Shown: positions 27,751 to 36,879, counted from the first letter of the stretch. The stretch is DNA of 64,000 nt from Enterocola sp045654205 (GCA_045654205.1 JAZOMZ010000017.1:1-64000); one strand, 5' to 3'. Translations and numbers: made by a program. The notes: generated by a model not told the origin, from the letters alone.

Positions 27751-28692
27751 TTATCTTTCTGCACGCATAGGATTATTTAGAAAATCCTGGTACGCTAATT
27801 TTATTCCTTCTTTTAACTCTGTTTTATAGGTCCAGCCTAGGGCGGTGGCTTTGCTTACGTCTAATAGTTTGCGGGGGGTGCCGTTTGGGCGGGTGGTATC
27901 CCACTCTATTTTGCCCTCATAGCCTACTGTTTCTGCCACTAGTGTGGTTAAATCCTTAATGCTAATTTCTTTGCCTGTACCGGCATTTACAGTTTCATTG
28001 CCGCTATAGTTGTTCATTAAGAACACGCATAGATTGGCCAAGTCGTCCACGTACAAAAATTCGCGTAGCGGGCTGCCATCGCCCCAGCAAGTAACAGATT
28101 CTAATCCTGCCTCTTTGGCTTCGTGAAAACGGCGAATTAGTGCAGGAAGCACGTGAGAGTGCTCTGGATGATAATTATCGTTTGGACCGTATAGGTTTGT
28201 TGGCATCAAACTGATATAGTCTGTACCGTATTGACGATTTAGGTATTCACAATATTTTAAACCAGAGATTTTTGCTAATGCGTATGCCTCGTTGGTTGGT
28301 TCTAGTGCAGAAGTAAGTAAGCAAGACTCTGGCATTGGTTGTGGAGCAAGGCGTGGATAGATGCAAGAAGAACCTAAAAATTCTAGTTTCTTCACTCCAT
28401 TTTGCCATGCTGCATGTATCACATTCATTTCTAGCATCATGTTGTGATACATAAAGTCTGCCAAACCTTGTGAGTTTGCTATAATTCCTCCAACTTTTGC
28501 AGCTGCAAGGAACACATATTCTGGTTTTTCAGTCGCAAAAAAGTCGTTTACCGCTTGTTGGTTGATTAAATCAAGTTCAGCATGTGTACGGGTAATGATG
28601 TTGGTATAGCCTTGACGCTTTAATTCACGTACTATGGCACTCCCCACCATACCACGATGACCGGCTACGTATATTTTTGATGTTTTATTCAT
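27751..28692 (-). CDS. fcl: GDP-L-fucose synthase (Fcl/WcaG)
   Basis: This enzyme epimerises and reduces GDP-4-keto-6-deoxymannose to GDP-L-fucose. The protein has 313 residues, with the NADP motif G-H-R-G-M-V-G-S at 12-19, A-A-A-K-V-G-G-I near 65, L-G-S-S-C-I-Y-P with the catalytic Ser/Cys region, and Y-A-L-A-K-I as the Y-x3-K pair. It lies 94 bp downstream of gmd on the same strand, the standard pair. The space between them is filled by a dispersed REP-like repeat. Fucose is a common sugar in Bacteroidales surface glycans. Confidence 0.96.
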   Translation of the reverse strand: MNKTSKIYVAGHRGMVGSAIVRELKRQGYTNIITRTHAELDLINQQAVNDFFATEKPEYVFLAAAKVGGIIANSQGLADFMYHNMMLEMNVIHAAWQNGVKKLEFLGSSCIYPRLAPQPMPESCLLTSALEPTNEAYALAKISGLKYCEYLNRQYGTDYISLMPTNLYGPNDNYHPEHSHVLPALIRRFHEAKEAGLESVTCWGDGSPLREFLYVDDLANLCVFLMNNYSGNETVNAGTGKEISIKDLTTLVAETVGYEGKIEWDTTRPNGTPRKLLDVSKATALGWTYKTELKEGIKLAYQDFLNNPMRAER

Positions 28693-28737
28693 AATAAATA
28701 TGCTAAAAGGTCTATGAGTTCAAATATAATCGGGCCC

Positions 28738-28783
28738 GTTATTCGCTACGCTCATCAGTACGTCGACAGGCTCAGTCACCGAT
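28738..28783. repeat. REP-like 46-bp dispersed repeat, copy 1
   Basis: A 46-base sequence beginning GTTATTCGCTACGCTCAT and ending GCTCAGTCACCGAT. It differs from the copy at 29906-29951 by three bases. It ends 3 bp from the gmd stop codon. Confidence 0.85.
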
Positions 28784-28786
28784 AAA

Positions 28787-29878
28787 TTATTTAACGATAC
28801 CTTTTTCTAAATATTCTGCAAGGTTTGTTCTTACGTGCTCTGAAGCTCTCTCAACGGCTACTTTTTCCATGTCGTGTTTTACCATTAGCTCTACAAGTTC
28901 GCTGAAAGAAGTGCGTTTGGTTGGATCCCAACCTAGTTCGCGTTTAGCTTTTGAAGGATCGCCCCATAGATTTACTACGTCTGTTGGACGATAGAAATCT
29001 GGTGAAACTTCTACAAGCACACGACCTGTAGCCTTATCAATACCTTTTTCGTTTTCTTCTTCTCCAACAAATTCTAATTCAATACCAGCGTGTTTGAATG
29101 CAAGGTAGCAGAACTCACGCACAGAGTGTTGTTCGCCTGTAGCGATAACGAAATCTTCTGGTTTGTCGTGTTGAAGGATAAGCCACATACACTCAACATA
29201 GTCTTTGGCATAACCCCAGTCGCGAAGTGAAGATAGATTTCCTAGATATAATTTATCTTGTTTGCCTTGTGCAATACGTGCTGCAGCAAGTGTAATCTTA
29301 CGTGTTACGAAAGTTTCACCACGGCGTTCAGACTCGTGATTGAACAAAATACCAGAGCAACAGAACATATTATATGCTTCGCGGTATTCTTTCACAATCC
29401 AAAAACCATAAAGTTTTGCCACTGCGTATGGACTATATGGGTGGAAAGGAGTATTTTCGTTTTGAGGCACTTCTTCTACCTTGCCATAAAGTTCCGATGT
29501 AGAAGCTTGATATATACGGCAAGTGTCTGTAAGTCCACATTGGCGTACTGCTTCCAAAACACGAAGCACACCTGTGGCATCTACGTCTGCAGTAAACTCT
29601 GGTGCATCAAAACTTACTTGCACATGGCTTTGTGCTGCAAGGTTGTATATTTCATCTGGGCGAACTTTGCCAATCACTTGAAGAAGACTCATTGAATCTC
29701 CCATATCTCCATAGTGAAGGTGGAAGTTTTTGTGGCCTTCTAGATGTGCTATACGTTCACGGTAATCTACAGATGAACGGCGGATAATGCCGTGTACATC
29801 ATAGCCTTTTTCTAATAAAAATTCGGCTAAGTAAGAACCGTCTTGGCCGGTTACGCCAGTGATAAGTGCTTTTTTCAT
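28787..29878 (-). CDS. gmd: GDP-mannose 4,6-dehydratase (Gmd)
   Basis: This enzyme converts GDP-mannose to GDP-4-keto-6-deoxymannose. The protein has 363 residues, with the G-V-T-G-Q-D-G-S NADP motif at 8-15, I-I-R-R-S-S near 36, the active-site S-T-S-E-L-Y-G and Y-A-V-A-K motifs, and N-H-E-S-E-R-R-G-E-T near 180. It works with fcl just downstream. Upstream is a repeat with a G9 tract placed 18-26 bases from the start codon. Confidence 0.97.
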   Translation of the reverse strand: MKKALITGVTGQDGSYLAEFLLEKGYDVHGIIRRSSVDYRERIAHLEGHKNFHLHYGDMGDSMSLLQVIGKVRPDEIYNLAAQSHVQVSFDAPEFTADVDATGVLRVLEAVRQCGLTDTCRIYQASTSELYGKVEEVPQNENTPFHPYSPYAVAKLYGFWIVKEYREAYNMFCCSGILFNHESERRGETFVTRKITLAAARIAQGKQDKLYLGNLSSLRDWGYAKDYVECMWLILQHDKPEDFVIATGEQHSVREFCYLAFKHAGIELEFVGEEENEKGIDKATGRVLVEVSPDFYRPTDVVNLWGDPSKAKRELGWDPTKRTSFSELVELMVKHDMEKVAVERASEHVRTNLAEYLEKGIVK

Positions 29879-29895
29879 AATTTTTCTATATTAGT

Positions 29896-29904
29896 GGGGG
29901 GGGG
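29896..29904. repeat. G9 homopolymer upstream of gmd
   Basis: Nine G's (nine C's on the coding strand of gmd) lie 18-26 bases before the gmd ATG, next to the REP-like repeat. Length changes could alter the leader of gmd but no coding frame. Confidence 0.85.
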
Positions 29905-29905
29905 C

Positions 29906-29951
29906 GTTATTCGCTACGCTCATCAATACGTCGACAAGCTCAGCCACCGAT
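29906..29951. repeat. REP-like 46-bp dispersed repeat, copy 2
   Basis: This is the same 46-base sequence as at 28738-28783 with three differences. It directly abuts the ugd stop codon at 29952. Confidence 0.85.
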
Positions 29952-31268
29952 TTATTTTCCTATACCCAAGTATTTAAATCCAAGGTTAATTAATTCTTTT
30001 TTGTCGTATATGTTGCGACCGTCGATAACGAGCGGTGTGTTCATATTTTGTTTTATAAATTCCCAATTTGGAAGACGAAATTCTTGCCATTCTGTTACAA
30101 GGCAGATTGCATCAGCATCCTTTGCTGCATCATAGGCGTCATTGGCAAAGTATAAGTTTTCTATATTGTCGTTTTCTATGTTTAAAGATTTTACAATAGG
30201 GTCGTAAACTCTCACTTCTACATCACGATCTAACAACTTACTTATCAATACCAATGAAGGAGCTTCGCGCATATCATCTGTATTTGGTTTAAATGCTAAA
30301 CCCCATACTGCGATGGTTTTGCCACGAAGGTCGCCTTTAAACTGCTTATAAAGCTTATTGTAAAGAACTTCTTTTTGTGCATTGTTGATGCTCTCTACTG
30401 CATCTAGAAGTTGCATTGTGTAACCATTTTCTTGTGCAGTGTGTATAAGTGCCTTAACATCCTTTGGGAAGCAAGAACCTCCATATCCACAACCAGCGTA
30501 AAGGAATTTGTTACCAATGCGAGCATCTGTACCAATGCCCTTGCGTACCATATCTATGTCTGCACCAACTATTTCGCATAGATTTGCTATGTCGTTCATA
30601 AAACTAATGCGAGTTGCAAGCATACTATTTGCTGCATATTTGGTCATTTCTGCAGAAGGAATGTCCATAAATAGCACCCTAAAGTTGTTTAGAAGAAATG
30701 GGCGGTAAAGTGTGGTCATAAGTTCCTTGGCCTTTTCACTTTCTACGCCAATTACTACTCTATCTGGACTCATAAAGTCTTTGATAGCGGCTCCTTCTTT
30801 TAGGAATTCTGGGTTTGATGCTACATCGAATGGAACATTTACACCGCGTTTATCTAGTTCTGCCTGAATAGTTGCTTTTACTTTTTGTGCTGTACCTACA
30901 GGTACTGTACTTTTAGTAACAAGTAGTGTATAGTGATTGATATTTTCACCTACTGTTTTAGCTACTTCTAGTACATATTTAAGGTCTGCGCTACCGTCTT
31001 CATCTGGCGGTGTGCCTACTGCACAAAAGACAACCTCTGCCTCGTCTAGAACTTCTCTCAAATCCGTACTGAAGTGCAACCTACCAGCCATAACATTTCT
31101 CTTTATCATTTCAGAAAGTCCTGGCTCGTAGATAGGTATTTCTCCAGCTTTAATTTGATTTATCTTTTCTATGTTATTATCCACACAAGTAACATCTGTA
31201 CCTACCTCTGCAAAGCAAGTGCCAGAGACAAGACCTACGTAACCTGTACCGATGATAACGATTTTCAT
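29952..31268 (-). CDS. ugd: UDP-glucose 6-dehydrogenase (Ugd)
   Basis: This enzyme oxidises UDP-glucose to UDP-glucuronic acid with two NAD+. The protein has 438 residues, with N-terminal G-T-G-Y-V-G-L-V at 7-14, E-P-G-L-S near 49, S-T-V-P-V-G-T near 125, N-P-E-F-L-K-E-G-A near 160 and the active-site Cys in G-Y-G-G-S-C-F-P-K-D. These motifs favour UDP-Glc over HexNAc substrates. It is 3 bp from the TviB-like dehydrogenase gene, so two uronic acid donors are probably made. Confidence 0.94.
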   Translation of the reverse strand: MKIVIIGTGYVGLVSGTCFAEVGTDVTCVDNNIEKINQIKAGEIPIYEPGLSEMIKRNVMAGRLHFSTDLREVLDEAEVVFCAVGTPPDEDGSADLKYVLEVAKTVGENINHYTLLVTKSTVPVGTAQKVKATIQAELDKRGVNVPFDVASNPEFLKEGAAIKDFMSPDRVVIGVESEKAKELMTTLYRPFLLNNFRVLFMDIPSAEMTKYAANSMLATRISFMNDIANLCEIVGADIDMVRKGIGTDARIGNKFLYAGCGYGGSCFPKDVKALIHTAQENGYTMQLLDAVESINNAQKEVLYNKLYKQFKGDLRGKTIAVWGLAFKPNTDDMREAPSLVLISKLLDRDVEVRVYDPIVKSLNIENDNIENLYFANDAYDAAKDADAICLVTEWQEFRLPNWEFIKQNMNTPLVIDGRNIYDKKELINLGFKYLGIGK

Positions 31269-31271
31269 AAA

Positions 31272-32561
31272 TTACAATCTAGCATCAACTACATCTCGTG
31301 GAACAAAGTTTTTAACGTCGAAGATAACAGCACCGTTTTCTTTGAAGTGAGCAAAGTCGAAATCATAGAATTCACGGTGAGAAACAGCTGCGATAACTGC
31401 TTGATAATGTTTACCTTTATTTACTTTTTGTAATAACTCAATACCAAATTCTTCTTTTACTTCTTCTGGGTCTGCCCATGGATCGTAAACATCTACATTT
31501 ACACCAAAGTCTTTAAGTTCGTTGTAAATGTCGATAACTTTAGAGTTGCGCATATCTGGACAATCTTCTTTAAATGTGATACCAAGAAGAAGGATATTTG
31601 CATTTTTGATCTTATGGTCTGCTTGAATCATAAGTTTCATAGTTTTTTGTGCTATGAAGTTTGCAATGCTATTGTTTACACGACGACCACTTAAGATAAC
31701 TTGTGGGTGATAGCCAAGAGCATTAGCCTTGTGAGCCAAGTAGTATGGGTCTACAGAGATACAGTGACCGCCTACAAGACCTGGACGATATTTCAAGAAG
31801 TTCCATTTACTACCCGCTGCTTCAATAACATCATTTGTATCAATGCCAACGCGGTCAAAAATAAGTGCTAACTCATTCATAAATGAGATATTGATGTCGC
31901 GTTGGGTATTCTCAATAACTTTAGCAGCTTCTGCTACCTTCATATTTGGTGCACGGTGTGTACCATTTTTAAGAATACTGTTATAAAGGTCATCTACCAC
32001 ATTAGCAATCTCTGGTGTTGAACCAGAAGTGATTTTTTTAATCGTGGTTAATGTATTAACTTTATCTCCTGGATTAATACGTTCCGGTGAATAACCACAG
32101 TAGAAATCCTCATTATATTTTAGACCAGAGAATTTTTCTAGCACAGGCACACAATCTTCTTCTGTACAGCCAGGATATACCGTACTTTCGTATATTACAA
32201 TGTCGCCTTTCTTTAGCACTCCACCTAACATGGCAGAAGCCTTTAATAGCGGGGTAAGGTCTGGATTATTAAATTCATCGATTGGTGTTGGCACACTTAC
32301 GATAAATACGTTGAAATCTTTTAATTTTTCTGGATAACATGCAAAACTAAGACCAATACCTGTATTGTTTTTGTAAAGGTCCGTTGCTTCTTTCATTGCT
32401 ACAAGGTCTGCTTCTTTGGTGTGGTCTTCACCTTTTTCCAATTCTGCAATACGTGCAGCATTAATGTCGAAACCTAATGTTCTATATTTTTTTCCGAATT
32501 CAATTGCTAATGGCAGGCCTACATATCCTTGACCAATAACTGCGATTTTTTTAGTATTCAT
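31272..32561 (-). CDS. UDP-N-acetylhexosamine 6-dehydrogenase (TviB/WbpO-like)
   Basis: This 429-residue nucleotide-sugar dehydrogenase has G-Q-G-Y-V-G-L-P at 10-17, E-S-T-V-Y-P-G-C-T-E-E near 124, Y-S-P-E-R-I-N-P-G-D near 158, and the active-site Cys in V-G-G-H-C-I-S-V-D-P. These are marks of the TviB/VipA/WbpO branch, which oxidises UDP-GlcNAc or UDP-GalNAc to the uronic acid. It may also act on UDP-ManNAc from WecB in this locus. It is the first of four nucleotide-sugar genes following wzc. Confidence 0.92.
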   Translation of the reverse strand: MNTKKIAVIGQGYVGLPLAIEFGKKYRTLGFDINAARIAELEKGEDHTKEADLVAMKEATDLYKNNTGIGLSFACYPEKLKDFNVFIVSVPTPIDEFNNPDLTPLLKASAMLGGVLKKGDIVIYESTVYPGCTEEDCVPVLEKFSGLKYNEDFYCGYSPERINPGDKVNTLTTIKKITSGSTPEIANVVDDLYNSILKNGTHRAPNMKVAEAAKVIENTQRDINISFMNELALIFDRVGIDTNDVIEAAGSKWNFLKYRPGLVGGHCISVDPYYLAHKANALGYHPQVILSGRRVNNSIANFIAQKTMKLMIQADHKIKNANILLLGITFKEDCPDMRNSKVIDIYNELKDFGVNVDVYDPWADPEEVKEEFGIELLQKVNKGKHYQAVIAAVSHREFYDFDFAHFKENGAVIFDVKNFVPRDVVDARL

Positions 32562-32606
32562 TTTTAATATATTTGATTTAATAATATTTTTATTTTAAGG
32601 TTTATT

Positions 32607-32625
32607 ACGAGGGACAAGCCCTCGT
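32607..32625. repeat. Small hairpin between wzc and the dehydrogenase gene
   Basis: ACGAGGG and CCCTCGT form a perfect 7-bp stem with a 5-base loop. The rest of the 110-bp gap, up to the wzc stop, holds repeat-like sequence (CTCGGCAATGCTTAA and TTGCTCTCA) that recurs in similar form near 60540-60570. Confidence 0.6.
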
Positions 32626-32671
32626 GCAATCCCTCACGCTCGGCAATGCTTAAGCGAGCTTATCATTGCTC

Positions 32672-35095
32672 TCACTTATCGGGATTGTCCTCCTCAACAT
32701 CATCAAAGTACTGGTCTTTGTTGCCTACATATAGACCGTAACCATAGTAACCTTTGCCATAGTTACCACCATAATAGCCATAACTATTGTAGTAGTATGA
32801 TGAGTATTCCATCTTCTTCATATTTACATTGTTGAACACTATATTAACGTTGTGAACGTTGTGTTCTTTAAGTTGCTTAATTGTATTTTTGAAGAAGTTT
32901 TTATTTGTTTTTTCACAAGATACCACAAATACACTATGATCTACTTGTTTGAATAGTGAATAAATATCACCAACAAGACCTACTGGAGATGTATCTATGA
33001 TAATGTAATCGTATTGTTCTTTAAGAGTATCTAGCATATTCTTAAGTCCGTCAGAAGCCATAAGTTCTGCTGGATTTGGAGGAATAATACCTACTGGAAG
33101 AACATCAAATTTATAGTCTGGAGATTTGATAATAGCCTCTTCTAGCGATATATGACCAGCCAAGTAGTTGACCAAGCCTTTATTGCCTCTAAGTTCTAGA
33201 TAAGCTAAGATAGAAGGTTTACGAAGGTCGAAGTCGATAAGAAGAGTTTTTCTCTCTGTCATACCATAAATACCAGCTAGGTTCACTGCTACATATGATT
33301 TACCATCACCAGACTGTGTAGAAGATACCAAAATGGTTTGTTTTGCATCGTATGGAAGCAATAGACCCAAACGAGTTCTAATAATACGGAATGCTTCTGC
33401 AATAGAAGAACGAGGCATTTTGTCTACAATCACTGGCACCTTTTTGTAGGTTTTGCGTAGCATTGCTATAACTGGATATACACCGCCAGATAGTTTATTA
33501 ATTTCTTCTTCTGTTCTAACACTAGGATAAAGAAGTTCTTTTAATACTATGAAAGTTAATGGTATAGCTAATGCAATCATTAGGAATGTAGAATAAGTTT
33601 TATTCTTGGTTCCCGCATTAGTCATAGAAGAAACACGAGCTTTATCTAGGATAATATTGTCTGGAGAGTTTGATGCTTTTTGGATTTGAGCATCAAGACG
33701 TTTTTGGATAAGGAATGAATAATAGTCATCATTCATCTTAAACTCACGTTGAATATTAAGGAATTGTTGTTCCTTGTATGGAAGTGCACGCATCTCTTCT
33801 GTAAGAGCATCTGTGCGTTCTTGTAAGTCTTTCTTTTGAATTTCTAGAGCTACCTTGTTGTTGGCAAGTGCCTCATTCATTTGTTGCTTAATAGCCTCTA
33901 ATTCACGTGTGTATTTTGAGTAAAGTGGACTCTTCTCGCCCAACTCCTCACGTTTTAGTTGTAGTTCTGTAAAGCCAGTTACTAGTGTAGTTAAAGATGC
34001 ATCTGTGACACCTAGGTTTGATGGTGCTATAATGCTTTCATTTTCTACATTGCTTTGCAGATATTGAGTAAGATAATTTAAATATGATTCTTTAAGTCTA
34101 AGTTCTGTGCGGATAGCATCTAGTTTTGCATATTCACTCATAAGTGATGTACCACCACTAGAAGCTACTATAAAGTTATTTGCTTTGTAATCTTTAAGTT
34201 TATTTTCAGATACTTTTAATGAATCTGAAAGTCCTGCCAATTGTTCGTCGATGAAATTAACTGTTTTGATAGCAGCATCATTTTTACGAGCTAAGTTGTC
34301 TGCCAAGAATTCTTCGCAAAGCGCATCTAGGAAGTCACAGTCACGTTGTGGAACATCACCAATAATTGAAGCTTCTACCACAGAAGCACCTTTCATTAGG
34401 AATTCAAATGCCAAACGTGAAGAGTATAGTGTAACAAGATTATCTAGAGAATTTAATTTAAAATAGATGTTTATACCATCTCTGAAATAGTCAGTTTTGT
34501 CTATTTGAAGGAAGAATTCAGAATTTTCAAATGGCACACCGTATGTACCTTTATAATAATATTCTGGAAGAACATCTGTTTCTTCTGCTGTAATAGTATA
34601 TTCATTGTTTCCCAAGTCTGTAAACATAAATGGTCTAGAATATGCCATTGGAGAAACATATGATGATGTAATCTTAATTGGAGATTGTTTGTATAAGTTT
34701 GTAGTACGGAAACGACCTTGTGTGTAATAATCTACGTGTAGGTCTGGAAGTTTTTCGATAGTACGTTTAACCAAGTCATAAGAACCAAACATAATTACCT
34801 GGTTATTTACGTTACGATAAGCTTTTTCTGCACCAAATCCTTGAAGCAGAGTAGCTTGTGCACCTAAATAACCTTTACTATCCTCGATAATAACAAGTGC
34901 AGATGATTTGTAACTTGGGCGCCAACTTCTATTCTTTAGATATGCAAAAGACATAAAAAGAACTAAAGATATAGCAAAAAGATACCAAGATTTTACAATG
35001 CGGATAATCCACATTTTGTAGTCAAATGAAGATGACTCAGCAGCTTCATTATAACTTTCGTTATTTGGATATGTGTAGTTTTTATTTTCGTTCAT
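32672..35095 (-). CDS. wzc: Wzc-type tyrosine kinase / chain-length regulator
   Basis: This 807-residue protein has an N-terminal membrane helix at about 34-52, a Wzz-type periplasmic part with coiled-coil stretches (about 270-450), a second membrane helix near 520, and a C-terminal BY-kinase. The Walker A motif is S-G-D-G-K-S at 595-600, Walker A' is L-L-I-D-F-D-L near 618-624 and Walker B is I-I-I-D-T near 698-702. The C-terminal tail holds 12 tyrosines within 26 residues (about 764-789), the autophosphorylation cluster. It pairs with the Wza lipoproteins just upstream to control polymer length and export. Confidence 0.95.
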   Translation of the reverse strand: MNENKNYTYPNNESYNEAAESSSFDYKMWIIRIVKSWYLFAISLVLFMSFAYLKNRSWRPSYKSSALVIIEDSKGYLGAQATLLQGFGAEKAYRNVNNQVIMFGSYDLVKRTIEKLPDLHVDYYTQGRFRTTNLYKQSPIKITSSYVSPMAYSRPFMFTDLGNNEYTITAEETDVLPEYYYKGTYGVPFENSEFFLQIDKTDYFRDGINIYFKLNSLDNLVTLYSSRLAFEFLMKGASVVEASIIGDVPQRDCDFLDALCEEFLADNLARKNDAAIKTVNFIDEQLAGLSDSLKVSENKLKDYKANNFIVASSGGTSLMSEYAKLDAIRTELRLKESYLNYLTQYLQSNVENESIIAPSNLGVTDASLTTLVTGFTELQLKREELGEKSPLYSKYTRELEAIKQQMNEALANNKVALEIQKKDLQERTDALTEEMRALPYKEQQFLNIQREFKMNDDYYSFLIQKRLDAQIQKASNSPDNIILDKARVSSMTNAGTKNKTYSTFLMIALAIPLTFIVLKELLYPSVRTEEEINKLSGGVYPVIAMLRKTYKKVPVIVDKMPRSSIAEAFRIIRTRLGLLLPYDAKQTILVSSTQSGDGKSYVAVNLAGIYGMTERKTLLIDFDLRKPSILAYLELRGNKGLVNYLAGHISLEEAIIKSPDYKFDVLPVGIIPPNPAELMASDGLKNMLDTLKEQYDYIIIDTSPVGLVGDIYSLFKQVDHSVFVVSCEKTNKNFFKNTIKQLKEHNVHNVNIVFNNVNMKKMEYSSYYYNSYGYYGGNYGKGYYGYGLYVGNKDQYFDDVEEDNPDK

Positions 35096-35097
35096 AA

Positions 35098-35877
35098 TTA
35101 ATATAGACCCATTGTCACACCTAAATTAAATACTGATACTAAGAAACCTATACTTGTGGTAATTGTTCCCAGCGCAGAACTATAATCTTCTATTTTCCAG
35201 AAATTTCCTTTGATAGAACTCAAATATATCACATCATTTGGATATACATAATAATGTTCTGAATTTATGATAGATACAGTTCTTAAGTCAAATTCTTTTA
35301 CTATTGGGCGACCGCCTTCTGGATTTGGACGTACCAAACGCACTCTTTTTTTATCTGCATTGGTTGCAGGACCACCAGCAAGTGCCAATGCTTGGAAAAT
35401 ATTTAGTTTTTCTTTATACAAATTGAATGCACCTTTGCCTCCCTCTCCTATTATATAAAACATATCGTTGGCAAGTGCCACTTTTATCATTGCGTCTGGT
35501 ACAAAATCTTTAAGTCTTTCTTCTATTACTTTAGAAGCTTCTCTTAATGTTAACCCTGCCACAGGAATAGAATTTACAAATGGAATATCAATTGTTCCGT
35601 CGTCATATACCCTATAAGTAAATTCTGTTGTAGTTGTAGAAGAGCCACTTTCAAAATTGAAAATCATAGCTGCTTCTTCATTTAGGGTCAACAAACGGAT
35701 AACCAATTGGTCATTTGGTATAATTTTATAATATTCGTACTCAGCCTTTGGATATTGTGGTAGTTTGTCACTCTCTTGGAAATATGTATTATCCTTGTTT
35801 GTAATACATGAAGTTCCTACCATTATCAGAACAACAGCCAGTAATATATTCTTAATATGTAATTTTAATCTTATCAT
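35098..35877 (-). CDS. Polysaccharide export outer-membrane lipoprotein (Wza-like), copy 2
   Basis: This 259-residue protein has a lipoprotein signal ending in V-G-T-S-C, a poly_export domain (Y-K-I-I-P-N-D-Q-L near 48 and V-A-G-L-T-L-R-E-A near 125) and an SLBB-like part, then a hydrophobic C-terminal segment near 232-252. A longer frame begins 27 bp earlier at TTG, but the ATG at 35875-35877 overlaps the upstream stop as ATGA and starts directly at the signal peptide, so I chose it. It is a diverged duplicate of the gene before it. Confidence 0.9.
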   Translation of the reverse strand: MIRLKLHIKNILLAVVLIMVGTSCITNKDNTYFQESDKLPQYPKAEYEYYKIIPNDQLVIRLLTLNEEAAMIFNFESGSSTTTTEFTYRVYDDGTIDIPFVNSIPVAGLTLREASKVIEERLKDFVPDAMIKVALANDMFYIIGEGGKGAFNLYKEKLNIFQALALAGGPATNADKKRVRLVRPNPEGGRPIVKEFDLRTVSIINSEHYYVYPNDVIYLSSIKGNFWKIEDYSSALGTITTSIGFLVSVFNLGVTMGLY

Positions 35878-36671
35878 TGTGCTGTTTCTGTTTTTGGAAT
35901 ACATAGTTTTACAATTTGATATACCAACAAGCCAAAACTTATGGTTGAGCTGGTAATACCTATAGCAGTAAGGAATGAATCTACTCTAAAGAACTGACCA
36001 TCAAATGCTTTCACGTAGATAATATCATTTGGCTGAATGTAATAATATTCAGATTCCAAGATTTCTTTACTTCTAATATCAAATTCTTTGATTTCTGTAT
36101 CGCCAGAAGGAAGTTGACGCAACACCTTAACGTGCTTTCTATCAGAATATTTACCTAAATCACCACCTACTGCTAGTGCTTCAAAGATATTCATCTTTTC
36201 TTTGTTAAGCTTATGACGGCTAGCACTTCTCTCGGTAATCAAATTGAAGTAATTATTCACCAAACGCACCTCTACAGAGCAGTCTTTTACATAATCCTTA
36301 AGGGCAGCTTCTATTTTATGCTTAATCTCACGTGTGGTCAAGCCTGCCACCTCAATAGCACCTATATATGGAAAATCTATTGTACCATCATCGTATACAG
36401 TGTATGTATATAAACCTTTGTATGCAGAACTTAATGTAGTAGAAGTTCCAGAAGATGCATTGAATAGTTTTTGAGACTCAGGATCTAGTGTTATAACACG
36501 AATATGAAGTTCATCGCTTATTTGGATATTATAATCTGCAGGAGTATGGTATTCTGGATAGTTTGGCACATACTTATCTGGCTCTTGCAGATAATGAGTC
36601 TTGCGTGGAGTCACACACGACGCCACAAGCAGAGTCATCAATAGTATAATATTTAATTTTAAGGGCTTCAC
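35874..36671 (-). CDS. wza: Polysaccharide export outer-membrane lipoprotein (Wza-like), copy 1
   Basis: This 265-residue protein has a lipoprotein signal with the lipobox L-V-A-S-C and a poly_export domain containing D-Y-N-I-Q-I-S-D-E-L and G-T-I-D-F-P-Y-I-G-A-I-E-V-A-G. A C-terminal hydrophobic stretch near 230-255 probably forms the outer-membrane helix. It is the first gene of the export operon and has a good promoter 22 bases upstream. Wza forms the octameric channel through which the polymer leaves; two tandem copies may form a mixed channel or two layers. Confidence 0.92.
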   Translation of the reverse strand: MKPLKLNIILLMTLLVASCVTPRKTHYLQEPDKYVPNYPEYHTPADYNIQISDELHIRVITLDPESQKLFNASSGTSTTLSSAYKGLYTYTVYDDGTIDFPYIGAIEVAGLTTREIKHKIEAALKDYVKDCSVEVRLVNNYFNLITERSASRHKLNKEKMNIFEALAVGGDLGKYSDRKHVKVLRQLPSGDTEIKEFDIRSKEILESEYYYIQPNDIIYVKAFDGQFFRVDSFLTAIGITSSTISFGLLVYQIVKLCIPKTETAQ

Positions 36672-36693
36672 AAACGTTACATCTATAACTTTG

Positions 36694-36724
36694 CAAATAT
36701 AAAGATTTAAATGTATATAAACAA
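36694..36724 (-). promoter_or_regulatory. Promoter of the wza-wzc export operon
   Basis: On the minus strand a -7 box TATATTTG (36694-36701) lies 20 bases after TTG (36722-36724), matching the Bacteroidetes consensus. It gives a very short leader of about 17 bases before the wza ATG. No UpxY-type leader or invertible repeats are seen around it. Confidence 0.7.
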
Positions 36725-36771
36725 TAATTCTTTAAATAAAGTTATAAACATTTAGATAATTGAGAGAAAAT

Positions 36772-36805
36772 AAAAAATCGAGATTCTTACGAATCCCGAT
36801 TTTTT
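36772..36805. terminator. Intrinsic terminator after malQ
   Basis: Two 15-base arms (36772-36786 and 36791-36805) pair with one mismatch around a 4-base loop, and the stem ends in A and T runs. It lies between the end of the GH77 gene and the wza promoter and so isolates the polysaccharide operon from upstream transcription. Confidence 0.8.
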
Positions 36806-36879
36806 GTAAAATTTTTTATCTGAGATTTTAGTGAGAGTGTTTTTAAAGGAGGGATTTTTAGGCGTCATTTAATATAGGC

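Noticed and set aside
29258..29695. Plus-strand reading frame of 145 codons inside gmd
   Set aside because: It is antisense to a clearly coding gmd, with no recognisable domain or promoter.
36772..36805. Riboswitch or regulatory RNA before wza
   Set aside because: The hairpin lies upstream of the wza promoter and has the simple stem and T-run of a terminator.
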